Shown here piece by piece: positions 36,264 through 44,808 of a DNA stretch of 64,000 bases. The DNA comes from Nostoc sp. 'Peltigera membranacea cyanobiont' N6 (lineage in GTDB: Bacteria; Cyanobacteriota; Cyanobacteriia; Cyanobacteriales; Nostocaceae), in NCBI RefSeq assembly GCF_002949735.1, contig NZ_CP026681.1, forward strand, positions 5,952,501-6,016,500. Direction: 5' to 3'. The notes beneath the pieces were generated by a model. The model saw only the letters and a program-made list of their open reading frames with translations. It was not told where the DNA came from and made no database searches. Position 1 is the stretch's first letter, and each line of letters opens with the position of its first letter. The position numbers and the translations under genes are program-made.

Positions 36264-39200
36264 ATGTCCTTTAATATTTCAGCTTGGTCGATCAAAAAAC
36301 CTGTTCCCACGATAGTTTTATTTTTAATTTTGACAGTGGTGGGCTGGTTCTCCTTCATCAGCTTGGGGATTGATATTAACCCAAATATCGATATACCAAC
36401 AGTTTTGATTAAAGTCACCCAACCGGGTGCGGGGCCGGCAGAACTCGAATCGCAAGTGACGAAAAAAATTGAAGATGCCGTCGCGGGGTTGGGTAATATC
36501 GATTTTATGGTTTCCACTGTCAGCGATGGAAATTCTACGACGACAATCAACTTTGTTTTGGGCACAAATAGCGATCGCGCCACCAATGATGTCCGCAATG
36601 CGATCGCTCAAATTCGTCAAGATTTACCCCAAGATATCAACGATCCAGTTGTGGAACGTCTGGATTTTGCCGGCGGCCCGGTGATTACTTACGCAGTGAA
36701 ATCAGATCGGCGTTCTGTAGAAGAATTAAGCAATCTTGTCGATCAAACCATTAGCCGCGCCTTATTAGGAGTCCGTGGTGTGGCGCAAATTCAGCGGATC
36801 GGTGGAGTTGACCGAGAAATTCGGATTAATCTTAATCCAAACCGCTTACAATCTCTGGGTATCACCGCTACCCAGGTAAACGACCAAATCCGCACTTTGA
36901 ATATTAACTTACCTGGTGGACGGGCTGAAGTTGGCGGTAGCGAACAAAGTATCCGCACATTAGGAAGTGCCACCAGTGTGGATATTTTGAAAACTTACGA
37001 AATCCTCCTACCACAAGGTGGTTCCGTACCATTATCTAGTTTGGGAACTATAGAAGATAAATTTGGCGATGTGCGCCAAGCCGCCACCTTAAATAATCAA
37101 CCCGTGGTGGCTTTCCAGGTGTTGCGTAGTACTGGCAGCGTTTTGGTGACAGTGGAACAAGGAGTGAAAGCCGCAGTTAAAGAACTGGAAAAAACACTTC
37201 CCGCAGATGTCAAGCTGGATTTAATTTTTACTAGAGCCGATATTGTCCGCCAATCTTACCAAAGCACCATTGATGAATTAATTCAAGCTTCGCTGCTGGC
37301 TGTCATCGTTATTTTAGTGTTTTTGCGGGACTGGCGAGCAACATTAATTACGGCTGTTGCCTTACCTTTGTCAATAATTCCCACTTTTGCAGTGCAGCAA
37401 GCCCTTGGTTACACCCTCAACAACATGACTTTGTTGGCATTAGCGTTGGCGGTGGGCAACTTGGTAGATGATGCCGTTGTGGAAATTGAAAACATGGAAC
37501 GGCATATCGCTATGGGCAAATCAGCTTGGGAAGCCGCTTTTGAATCTTCCGACGAAGTAGGATTAGCAGTAATAGCAAGTTCGGCAACGATTATTGCCGT
37601 ATTTATGCCCGTTGCTTTTATGGGTGGAATTCCAGGGCAGTTTTTCCAACCATTTGGTGTTACCGTTGCCGTTTCCACAATTTTCTCAACTCTTGTAGCG
37701 CGGATGGTTACGCCGATGATGGGGGCGTATCTTTTAAAGGAGGAGAGGAGAGGGGCAGGGGGAGTAATCAAAATTTTTAATTTTAAATTTACACTTCCAG
37801 GTGGTGGCAATGGAAGTAGAAAACTTGGAGATGAAAAGCATCAAGGCTTTCAACCTTATAGATCGCTTTTACAGTGGGCGTTACGCCATAGATTGACAAC
37901 AATGGCGATCGCTTTAGCTTTCTTTATTGCCAGCCTAATGCTGGTTCCCTTGATTCCCAAAGGTTTTGTTGATGATGGCGATTTCGGTATTTCTAACGTA
38001 TCTATAGAACTACCTCCTGGTTCTACATTGTCAGATGTTAACAAGGTAGTCACACAAGCCACTGACATCATCCGAAAAGACCCAGTAGTTGAACGCGTAC
38101 TAGCGACAGAAGAGATCGATTCTGCAACCCTTTCCATTAATCTCAAACCCAGAGAAGAACGAAATATTTCCCAAAAACAGTTTGAGGAGCGAGTCCGCCC
38201 TGACTTTGAGCAAATACCAGGAGCTAGAATTAGTTTTCAAAGTCAGTCACCAGGGGACAGTCGTAAAGGTTTATCAATTGTTCTGAGAAGTGAAAATCCC
38301 CAAGCATTGACTCAAGCTGCTGATGCCTTAGAAAAGCAGATGCGATCGCTGCGTGGATTGGTTGAAGTGTCTTCGACTGCGAGTTTGGTTAAACCAGAGA
38401 TTTTAGTAATTCCTAACCCGCAACGGGCAGCAGATTTGGGAGTGACAGTACAAGCGATCGCTCGGACTGCTTCCCTTGGAACCATCGGCGATAATGAGTC
38501 CAACTTGGCCAAATTTAATTTAAGCGATCGCCAAATCCCCATTCGCGTCCAAATCGACCCGAAAGCCCGTGCTGATATCAACACAATTACCAACCTCCAA
38601 GTCCCCAGTCAAAATGGCAGATTGATTCCCCTGATAGCAGTTGCAGACATCCGTTTTGGTAGCGGACCTGCAACCATCAACCGCTACGATCGCGCCCGTC
38701 AAGTTGCCGTAGAAGCCAACTTGCAAGGGATTTCTTTGGGAGAGGCTGTAGAAACAATCAACAAACTACCTGTGATGCAAAACTTACCACCAGGGGTAGT
38801 ACAGCAACCTTCCGGTAGCGCCAAAATTATGCAAGAGATTTTCGGGCGCTTTGGTGGCGCGTTGGGGCTGGCATTAATGTGTATCTATGCAATTCTGGTG
38901 CTGCTGTATAACAACTTTCTTCATCCATTATCGATTATGGCTGCCTTGCCCTTTTGTTTAGGTGGCGCACTGGTAACGTTGATGGTTGCTCAAAAACCCC
39001 TGGGACTTTATGCCCTAATTGGTATCATCCTGCTGTTGGGAATTGTCACCAAAAACTCGATTCTGCTAGTTGACTACACAATCATAAATATGCAGCAAGG
39101 TAAAACCCAGCGTCAGGCACTCATAGAATCGGGTGTGTCACGTCTGCGTCCAATTATGATGACTTCTCTGGCAACGATCGCAGGGACTCTGCCCCTGGCA

Positions 39201-39383
39201 TTGGGAATTGGTGCGGGTTCTGAAGTTCGTCAACCAATGGGAATTGCTATTATGGGCGGTTTCACAACTTCCACCCTCCTAACACTGGTGGTAGTACCAG
39301 TCATATTTAGCTACATTGACAACTTCCAAAATTGGATTATGGATAGATTGCACTATGGCTTTGGTAAGAAACCATCGCGTTAA
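36264..39383 (+). CDS. RND efflux pump inner-membrane permease
   Basis: 1039 residues, the full length of the AcrB/MdtBC-like hydrophobe-amphiphile exporters. Twelve membrane segments in two halves; the first half has the proton-relay pair in LALAVGNLVDDAVVEIEN and the second GIVTKNSILLVDY. The cytoplasmic linker after the sixth segment (about residues 492-520) contains a sequence that looks inserted: Gly/Arg then Phe/Lys rich (see findings). It forms a tripartite pump with the adaptor just upstream. Confidence 0.93.
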   Translation: MSFNISAWSIKKPVPTIVLFLILTVVGWFSFISLGIDINPNIDIPTVLIKVTQPGAGPAELESQVTKKIEDAVAGLGNIDFMVSTVSDGNSTTTINFVLGTNSDRATNDVRNAIAQIRQDLPQDINDPVVERLDFAGGPVITYAVKSDRRSVEELSNLVDQTISRALLGVRGVAQIQRIGGVDREIRINLNPNRLQSLGITATQVNDQIRTLNINLPGGRAEVGGSEQSIRTLGSATSVDILKTYEILLPQGGSVPLSSLGTIEDKFGDVRQAATLNNQPVVAFQVLRSTGSVLVTVEQGVKAAVKELEKTLPADVKLDLIFTRADIVRQSYQSTIDELIQASLLAVIVILVFLRDWRATLITAVALPLSIIPTFAVQQALGYTLNNMTLLALALAVGNLVDDAVVEIENMERHIAMGKSAWEAAFESSDEVGLAVIASSATIIAVFMPVAFMGGIPGQFFQPFGVTVAVSTIFSTLVARMVTPMMGAYLLKEERRGAGGVIKIFNFKFTLPGGGNGSRKLGDEKHQGFQPYRSLLQWALRHRLTTMAIALAFFIASLMLVPLIPKGFVDDGDFGISNVSIELPPGSTLSDVNKVVTQATDIIRKDPVVERVLATEEIDSATLSINLKPREERNISQKQFEERVRPDFEQIPGARISFQSQSPGDSRKGLSIVLRSENPQALTQAADALEKQMRSLRGLVEVSSTASLVKPEILVIPNPQRAADLGVTVQAIARTASLGTIGDNESNLAKFNLSDRQIPIRVQIDPKARADINTITNLQVPSQNGRLIPLIAVADIRFGSGPATINRYDRARQVAVEANLQGISLGEAVETINKLPVMQNLPPGVVQQPSGSAKIMQEIFGRFGGALGLALMCIYAILVLLYNNFLHPLSIMAALPFCLGGALVTLMVAQKPLGLYALIGIILLLGIVTKNSILLVDYTIINMQQGKTQRQALIESGVSRLRPIMMTSLATIAGTLPLALGIGAGSEVRQPMGIAIMGGFTTSTLLTLVVVPVIFSYIDNFQNWIMDRLHYGFGKKPSR

Positions 39384-39488
39384 TAATAAAAATAATAAAG
39401 ACGCGATTTATCGCGTCTTCTTAACTATTGTGCGATCGCATTTCTCACTGGGAATCATAACAAACAGATTCACCAGAGTAAATATCCA

Positions 39489-39572
39489 ATGGCATACCAA
39501 AACATTACCGCTTCCCTTTCCCCAGAAGATGTTCAAGAAATTAAAGTAGCCTTTGCGACTATCCAACAGTAG
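39489..39572 (+). pseudogene. Truncated small gene remnant
   Basis: An ATG-started 27-codon frame (starts MAYQNITASLSPEDVQEIK, ends FATIQQ) that stops at TAG. It looks like the first part of a small cyanobacterial protein family whose members continue with a KLPFL-type segment, here missing. It joins directly to the NTPase tail in another frame. Confidence 0.4.
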
Positions 39573-40096
39573 TAGCGCTGATGTTATCACAAGGCAAACA
39601 CCCTAACTTATTTCGCCTGCAAGAACAGCAATACAATTTAATGGCGGCAGAATACCTCAAAGAATGGAATCAAGAATTTCCCTTGAAGAAATTCTCAGCC
39701 GCCGTCTACGAAATGCGACTCGAAGACAAACAAGCCTTACCCGCAGATGAATTTCACCAAGTCGCCATGTCTTTGTCAGACGAAAAATACAAGATGGTAG
39801 TCAGCCGTCAGTGGGAAGGTGAAAAAGGCGAAGCCAAGAAAGAATGGTACTTCCGCCACGATAAAATCATGGATTTCTTCTTAGTGCAAAACTTTCTCGG
39901 CGAAACTGATGCCGCCGAAGGACTATTAGTTGATAGAATGGGCGATCCCCGTTTTCGTGGCGTTTACTTCTTGCTAGCAACCTTACTTGAGATAGATGCA
40001 GCCAAAGAACTGCGGGAAGAATTGATTCAATACGCCGCCGACACCAAAGACAACACGGTGAGTAATACTTTTGTGCAGTTATTGCGAACCAGATAA
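39545..40096 (+). pseudogene. C-terminal fragment of a STAND/NACHT-like NTPase
   Basis: The frame is open from 39545; the first ATG is at 39581 (171 residues). The sequence has the look of the end of a large signalling NTPase: LFRLQEQQYNLMAAEYLKEW, then WYFRHDKIMDFFLVQNFLG (winged-helix-type motif following a NACHT/NB-ARC domain), then GDPRFRGVYFLLATLL. No P-loop or upstream domain is present, so this is probably a relic. A short independent protein cannot be excluded. Confidence 0.45.
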
Positions 40097-40312
40097 TTTG
40101 TAATTCGTAATGACGATCGAGTACACAATTTGAGTTCTGAGTGGGGAATCTTACTTCTTTACTCAGAACTCAGAACTAAGCTGTTCCACATTTAAATTGC
40201 ATAATTAGGGCGGGCAAGATGCCCACCCCACAAGAGTTATAAAAATTTTAGATATGCAAACTAGATGTGGTTTAGCTTATCTTGCCCAAGTTTATTAGAC
40301 AGCTAACGAAGA

Positions 40313-41641
40313 TTAGCGATCGCGTTTAGCAGAACGGCGCGATGCCTCGCCATTGGTTGCGGGTGGTGCTGCTTTACGTTTAGCCGATGTCCGTGGTAAC
40401 GGTTTAGGAGTCCGAGCCGGACGCTGATCGCGTTCGGGTTTGGGTCTGTGTTGCCGTTGCCGTCCATTAGGGATTGCTTCAGACTGAACATCAGGGTTGG
40501 GGCCAAAGCCAGCCACTACTTCCCTTGGCAAACGCTGCTGAATCAGTTTTTCGATCTCTGTTAATAAAGGATATTCATCGACGGACACCAGCGATACAGC
40601 TTCACCTGACGCGCCAGCCCGACCTGTGCGCCCAATGCGATGAACATAATCTTCTGGTACATTGGGCAGATCGAAGTTGACTACATGGGGCAGTTCGCTG
40701 ATATCAAGACCCCTAGCAGCAATGTCTGTGGCCACCAATACCTGTAAACTGCCATTCTTAAATTTTGCCAGAGCATTAGTACGCACCGGCTGGCTTTTAT
40801 TCCCGTGGATTGCCAGTGCTTGTATGCGGTCTTCGCCCAATTGCTTAACCAAACGGTCAGCGCCATACTTGGTACGAGTAAACACTAGCACTTGATACCA
40901 ATTATCTCGCCGAATTAGGTGAGCAAGTAATTGGCGTTTCTTATCGCGGTCTACCTGGTAAATTTTTTGAGCGATCGTCTCGGCGGTAACGTTGCGGCGT
41001 GCTACCTCAATCATCTTTGGGTTATTGAGCAGTCCGGCGGCGAGTGCCTTAATTTTGTCTGAGAAGGTAGCAAAGAATAGTAAATTTTGTCGCTGTTTGG
41101 GCAAAAGTGCAAGGATGCGGCGGATATCATGAATAAAGCCCATGTCCAGCATCCGATCTGCTTCATCTAGCACCAAAACTTCAATATGCGACAGGTTGAG
41201 CGTGCCTTGCTGTACGTGGTCTAGCAGTCGCCCTGGAGTCGCGACCAAAATATCGACTCGGTTCTTCAAACGCTGTTTTTGCAGATTAATACCGACTCCG
41301 CCAAACATTACCATCGAGTTTAGCTGTAAGTATTTACCATACTCGCGCACGCTTTCTTCCACTTGGGCAGCCAGTTCACGAGTCGGGGTGAGAATCAGCG
41401 CCCGGATCGGTCGGTATCCATTAGATGTAACTTTGCCACTCTTGTCAGACGACAACCGATGCAGAAGCGGCAGGGTAAAACTAGCGGTCTTTCCAGTGCC
41501 AGTTTGGGCCCCAGCTAGCAAATCGCTACCCGACAAGACAGCAGGAATCGCTTGTATCTGAATTGGCGTAGGTTCGGTGTACCCTCGCTCTGTAACCGCA
41601 CGGATAATTTCATTGGACAAGCCGAGAGTAGAAAAATCCAT
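40313..41641 (-). CDS. DEAD-box RNA helicase (RhlE-like)
   Basis: 442 residues from the ATG at 41641, which has GGAG six bases upstream; the longer frame to 41731 is not family-like. Helicase motifs: Q motif (YTEPTPIQIQAIP), AQTGTGKT (45-52), PTRELA, TPGRLLDH, DEAD (159-162), motif III FAT instead of SAT (190-192), VLVFTRTK, ATDIAARGLD and HRIGRTGRAG. The C-terminal 75 residues are rich in Arg, Lys and Pro, likely an RNA-binding tail. Unwinds RNA, often in cold response or ribosome assembly. Confidence 0.94.
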   Translation of the reverse strand: MDFSTLGLSNEIIRAVTERGYTEPTPIQIQAIPAVLSGSDLLAGAQTGTGKTASFTLPLLHRLSSDKSGKVTSNGYRPIRALILTPTRELAAQVEESVREYGKYLQLNSMVMFGGVGINLQKQRLKNRVDILVATPGRLLDHVQQGTLNLSHIEVLVLDEADRMLDMGFIHDIRRILALLPKQRQNLLFFATFSDKIKALAAGLLNNPKMIEVARRNVTAETIAQKIYQVDRDKKRQLLAHLIRRDNWYQVLVFTRTKYGADRLVKQLGEDRIQALAIHGNKSQPVRTNALAKFKNGSLQVLVATDIAARGLDISELPHVVNFDLPNVPEDYVHRIGRTGRAGASGEAVSLVSVDEYPLLTEIEKLIQQRLPREVVAGFGPNPDVQSEAIPNGRQRQHRPKPERDQRPARTPKPLPRTSAKRKAAPPATNGEASRRSAKRDR

Positions 41642-41879
41642 AAAACTCCAAAAATAACATCGGCCTGTCACCAATGGCGGTGTCAGTCTTAGGCGGACGG
41701 ATAAAAAAGCATTGAAAAGCTGGATGGGCAATAGCGCAAAGACTGAAGAGCGAGTGCCGCAATTCCATATCTTAACAGATTGTAGTCTATTGTGTGGTTA
41801 AAGTTGCTCTGATTCAGTGTTGTGTTAAATTAGCATTACTTGGAATCTTAAAGTGTCGAACAACTAGGAGAAATTCGTT

Positions 41880-42368
41880 ATCGCAATCCAAAAGCAACTG
41901 ATTAATTCACAAATCAAGTCACCTCATGTCTTCTTGATTGACCATGAGAATAACAATCGTGGTCTGATCGACACCAATGAGGCACTACAGTTAGCCGAGA
42001 GCTTAGAGCTTGACTTGGTTGTAGTCTCCCAAGGTAAAGAAGCTCCCATCGCCAAAATTCTCAATTATGGCAAGCTTCAGTATCAAAAGAAAAAACGTCA
42101 GAGCCAGAGTGCTAGACCGACGGTAAAAGAAGTTAGATTTGGTCTAAATGTGGGCATTGCTGATTACAATTTACGGATTGAAAAAGCAGTTGGTTGGTTG
42201 AGTAAAGGCGACTCGGTGAAGTTTGCCATTCGTTTACGAGGCCGAGAACATCAATATCGCGACCAAGCGGGAGAATTGCTAGACAGAATTGCAAAAGACC
42301 TCAGTCAAGTAGGTAAAATCCAGTCACTGGATAAACGATCGTTAATTGTTCAAGTCATTCCTGCCTAA
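41880..42368 (+). CDS. infC: Translation initiation factor IF-3 paralogue with predicted AUC start
   Basis: About 162 residues with both IF-3 domains: N-terminal (NSQIKSPHVFLIDHENNN, TNEALQLAESLELDLVVVS) and C-terminal (VKEVRFGLNVGIADYNLRIE, FAIRLRGREHQYRDQ). The N-domain begins upstream of the first TTG at 41934, and no ATG, GTG or TTG exists in frame between the stop TAG at 41865-41867 and that TTG. AGGAG at 41866-41870 points to ATC at 41880, nine bases downstream. Rare AUU/AUC starts are known for infC and underlie autoregulation. The sequence is more divergent than standard cyanobacterial IF-3, so a second copy elsewhere is likely. Confidence 0.85.
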   Translation: MAIQKQLINSQIKSPHVFLIDHENNNRGLIDTNEALQLAESLELDLVVVSQGKEAPIAKILNYGKLQYQKKKRQSQSARPTVKEVRFGLNVGIADYNLRIEKAVGWLSKGDSVKFAIRLRGREHQYRDQAGELLDRIAKDLSQVGKIQSLDKRSLIVQVIPA

Positions 42369-42415
42369 TTAATCTAGCGATCGCTGGAGGATGTATTTGT
42401 GCCAGCTTTTGACAC

Positions 42416-42468
42416 TCCCACGGCTGTGAAAACATTGCTATTGCTTGTTTTCATATCAAGCCGTGGGA
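42416..42468. repeat. IS200/IS605-like end hairpin or terminator
   Basis: TCCCACGGCT at 42416-42425 pairs perfectly with AGCCGTGGGA at 42459-42468, and an inner stem TGAAAACA (42427-42434) pairs with TGTTTTCA (42446-42453); TTTT follows. A CCCACGGCT/AGCCGTGGG hairpin is common at ends of IS200/IS605-family elements in cyanobacteria, but no transposase is nearby; it may simply terminate infC. Confidence 0.55.
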
Positions 42469-42548
42469 TTTTAGCTCAATGCTAAGAGAGGAAAAAAGCT
42501 GGAGGATAAGCCACAGCCCTCCATAAGCTCAGAATGGGACATAGCCAA

Positions 42549-43166
42549 TCAATCGGCGCATTTAGCGATCAGGTGTGTCAACGCATTAATCAAGCGATCG
42601 CTTTCCATTGGTATAATGTCTCTCCCATGCATCACATCTTGAGTAACATGAAAATTAACTAATGTACCTAAAAAAATCCTCGCTGTTGCCTCTGGGTCAG
42701 TAATATTCAGTTCAGGGTGAGCAGTAAAGTATTGATTGAGCGTTTCCAACATTGGTTTAATCATCGCCCGAACACAAATCTGAGTTAATTCTGGAAAACG
42801 ACCAGATTCCCCAATTAGCACTCGCATAAATGCACTGTGTTCCTGGTCGTTGTTCATTTGTTCCAATAATTTGGTTCCTAATTGGCGCAGTACGATTTTT
42901 GGTTCTCCCTCCATAGGTTCCGCGCCAAAGAGAGAGTTAAACTTCTGATTTGCCAAGGACTCTATCAGGACTTTAAAAAGTCCCTCTTTATCTTGAAAGT
43001 GGCTGTAGACTGTCGCTTTAGAAACACTTGCGGCTACTGCTACCCGATCCATACTTGTACCAGCATAGCCATTTTGCAGGAATTCCCGCATTGCCCCTTG
43101 CAGGATTTGCTCTACTTTATCAACGGAATGATCTCGATCTACTTCGTCAGTTTTTATGCGTACCAT
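42549..43166 (-). CDS. TetR-family transcriptional regulator
   Basis: 205 residues. The N-terminal helix-turn-helix is clear (ILQGAMREFLQNGYAGTSMDRVA, split by family spacing, then VSKATVYSHFQDKEGLF); the C-terminal half is the variable ligand-binding domain. It is divergent from the devBCA-type operon with inverted repeats between them, so it is probably the repressor of that exporter and of itself. Confidence 0.92.
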   Translation of the reverse strand: MVRIKTDEVDRDHSVDKVEQILQGAMREFLQNGYAGTSMDRVAVAASVSKATVYSHFQDKEGLFKVLIESLANQKFNSLFGAEPMEGEPKIVLRQLGTKLLEQMNNDQEHSAFMRVLIGESGRFPELTQICVRAMIKPMLETLNQYFTAHPELNITDPEATARIFLGTLVNFHVTQDVMHGRDIIPMESDRLINALTHLIAKCAD

Positions 43167-43421
43167 TTATTAATCATCCTCTCTTATAAGCAATTTTAAT
43201 AGATGCTGCGATTTACCCTACGCCATTAATCTCAGTTGTGACCGGAAGAGGCGGGGGGAGTAAGCCCTTTCCCCCGGCGCGAGTGCGGAGCGGAACATGG
43301 GTACAAGCCCCGTCCCGGTCTTCCCCTCCGTTCCCTGCCCCTTTTCCTCTTGCTGATAAGCATTCTGGTGCATAACTGAAGGCAGAGTTATTAAATTGAG
43401 AATTTCAGCTTTCTGCTCTTG

Positions 43422-43470
43422 ACTAAACTACTCAGTTTAGTTTAGCATTAATTGAACTGAACAGTTTAGT
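43422..43470. promoter_or_regulatory. Candidate TetR operators
   Basis: A perfect inverted repeat ACTAAACT-actc-AGTTTAGT (43422-43441) is followed by a second, imperfect palindrome ACTGAACAGTTTAGT (43456-43470) with the same AGTTTAGT half-site. Both lie 30-80 bp before the exporter start, in the divergent gap, as expected for TetR binding sites. Confidence 0.6.
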
Positions 43471-43500
43471 ACAAATTGCTAGCGATTAAAGGTGGATAGT

Positions 43501-44808
43501 ATGGTGCAGAACTGGAAATTAGAAGATTTAAAGTCTTCCCCAAATCTTTTGCGATCGCCGATTACACTAGCGATAATTACATCTTTGCTCGTAGGTGGAG
43601 CTAGTGTTTATACGGTGCTAAAGTTTCAGGCTACAGCGAATGAAAAGCCAGTAGCACCCGTAGCTGTTCAACCAGCGATCAAAACAGTCACAGCATTAGG
43701 ACGCTTAGAACCAAACGGAGAAGTCATAAAACTGTCTGCAACTTCTTCCACCGAGGGAAGTCTGCTTCAGAAACTATTAGTGAGAGAAGGCGATCGCGTC
43801 AAGGGTGGACAGGTAATTGCCATTATGGATAGTCGCGATCGCTTGCAAGCAAGTTTAGTTGAAGCCCAAAAACAAGTCCAAGTTGCCAAATCCAACGTTG
43901 ATAAGGTAAAAGCCGGAGCTAAACAGGGAGAAATTGGTGCAAAGCAAGCTGCTGTCAGCCGTTTGCAAGTCGAACTTGAGGGAAACATCAAAACTCAGCA
44001 AGCCACAATCGATCGCCTAGAAGCAGACTTGCAAGGACAAAGACAAAGCTTACAAGCAACAGTAGATCGCGTCGCAGCCGAAAAGCGGAACGCTCAAGTA
44101 GATGTGCAACGCTATGACGCTTTATACAAAGCAGGGGCAATTTCTAGTCAAGAAGCCGATCAAAAACGCTTGAGTGCAGAAACTTCTACTCAGCAGGTAA
44201 TTGAAAACCAAGCCAACAAAACAAGAACTGTCGCTACTTTAGAACAGCAGATTAAAGAAGCCAAAGCTAACCGCAACCAAACTCTCGCCAGCTTGCAACA
44301 GCAAATTAACGAAGCCAAAGCCAACTTGAACCAAACGGCAGAAGTCCGTCCGACAGATATTGCTAACGCCCAAGCACAGGTAGACAGCGCTCAAGCGACG
44401 GTGGAAAAAATTAGAGCGCAAGTCGATCAAGCATACATCCGCGCCCCCGAAGCCGGACAAATTTTGAAGATTAATACACGAGCCGGAGAAACTGTTTCTA
44501 ATGACGGGATTGTAGAACTAGGTCGAACCGATCAGATGTATGCAGTGGCAGAAGTTTACCAAAGTGATATTAACAAAGTGCGATCGGGGCAACAGGTAAA
44601 GGTACTTAGCGATTCCCTTCCCGGAGAATTACAGGGAACCGTCGATTGGATGGGGATGCAGGTACAGCGACAAAATCTGGTCAACAGCGATCCCTCTAGC
44701 AATATTGATGCCAGAGTAGTGGAAGTTCATATCCGACTAGATAAAGCATCTAGCGCCAAAGCTGCCAAGTTTACCAATTTGCAAGTAAAGGCGGTAATAG
44801 AACTATGA
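43501..44808 (+). CDS. DevB-type ABC exporter membrane fusion protein
   Basis: 435 residues from the ATG at 43501 with AAAGGTGG upstream. One N-terminal membrane segment (ITLAIITSLLVGGASVYTVL), lipoyl half (LVREGDRVKGGQVIAIMDSRDRL split around), long coiled coil rich in Gln/Ala with a duplicated QQI(K/N)EAKANxNQTL unit, and a beta-barrel domain. DevB proteins connect the DevCA ABC pump to TolC and export heterocyst glycolipids in Anabaena; this copy, beside a TetR gene, is more likely a paralogue for another substrate. Confidence 0.88.
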   Translation: MVQNWKLEDLKSSPNLLRSPITLAIITSLLVGGASVYTVLKFQATANEKPVAPVAVQPAIKTVTALGRLEPNGEVIKLSATSSTEGSLLQKLLVREGDRVKGGQVIAIMDSRDRLQASLVEAQKQVQVAKSNVDKVKAGAKQGEIGAKQAAVSRLQVELEGNIKTQQATIDRLEADLQGQRQSLQATVDRVAAEKRNAQVDVQRYDALYKAGAISSQEADQKRLSAETSTQQVIENQANKTRTVATLEQQIKEAKANRNQTLASLQQQINEAKANLNQTAEVRPTDIANAQAQVDSAQATVEKIRAQVDQAYIRAPEAGQILKINTRAGETVSNDGIVELGRTDQMYAVAEVYQSDINKVRSGQQVKVLSDSLPGELQGTVDWMGMQVQRQNLVNSDPSSNIDARVVEVHIRLDKASSAKAAKFTNLQVKAVIEL

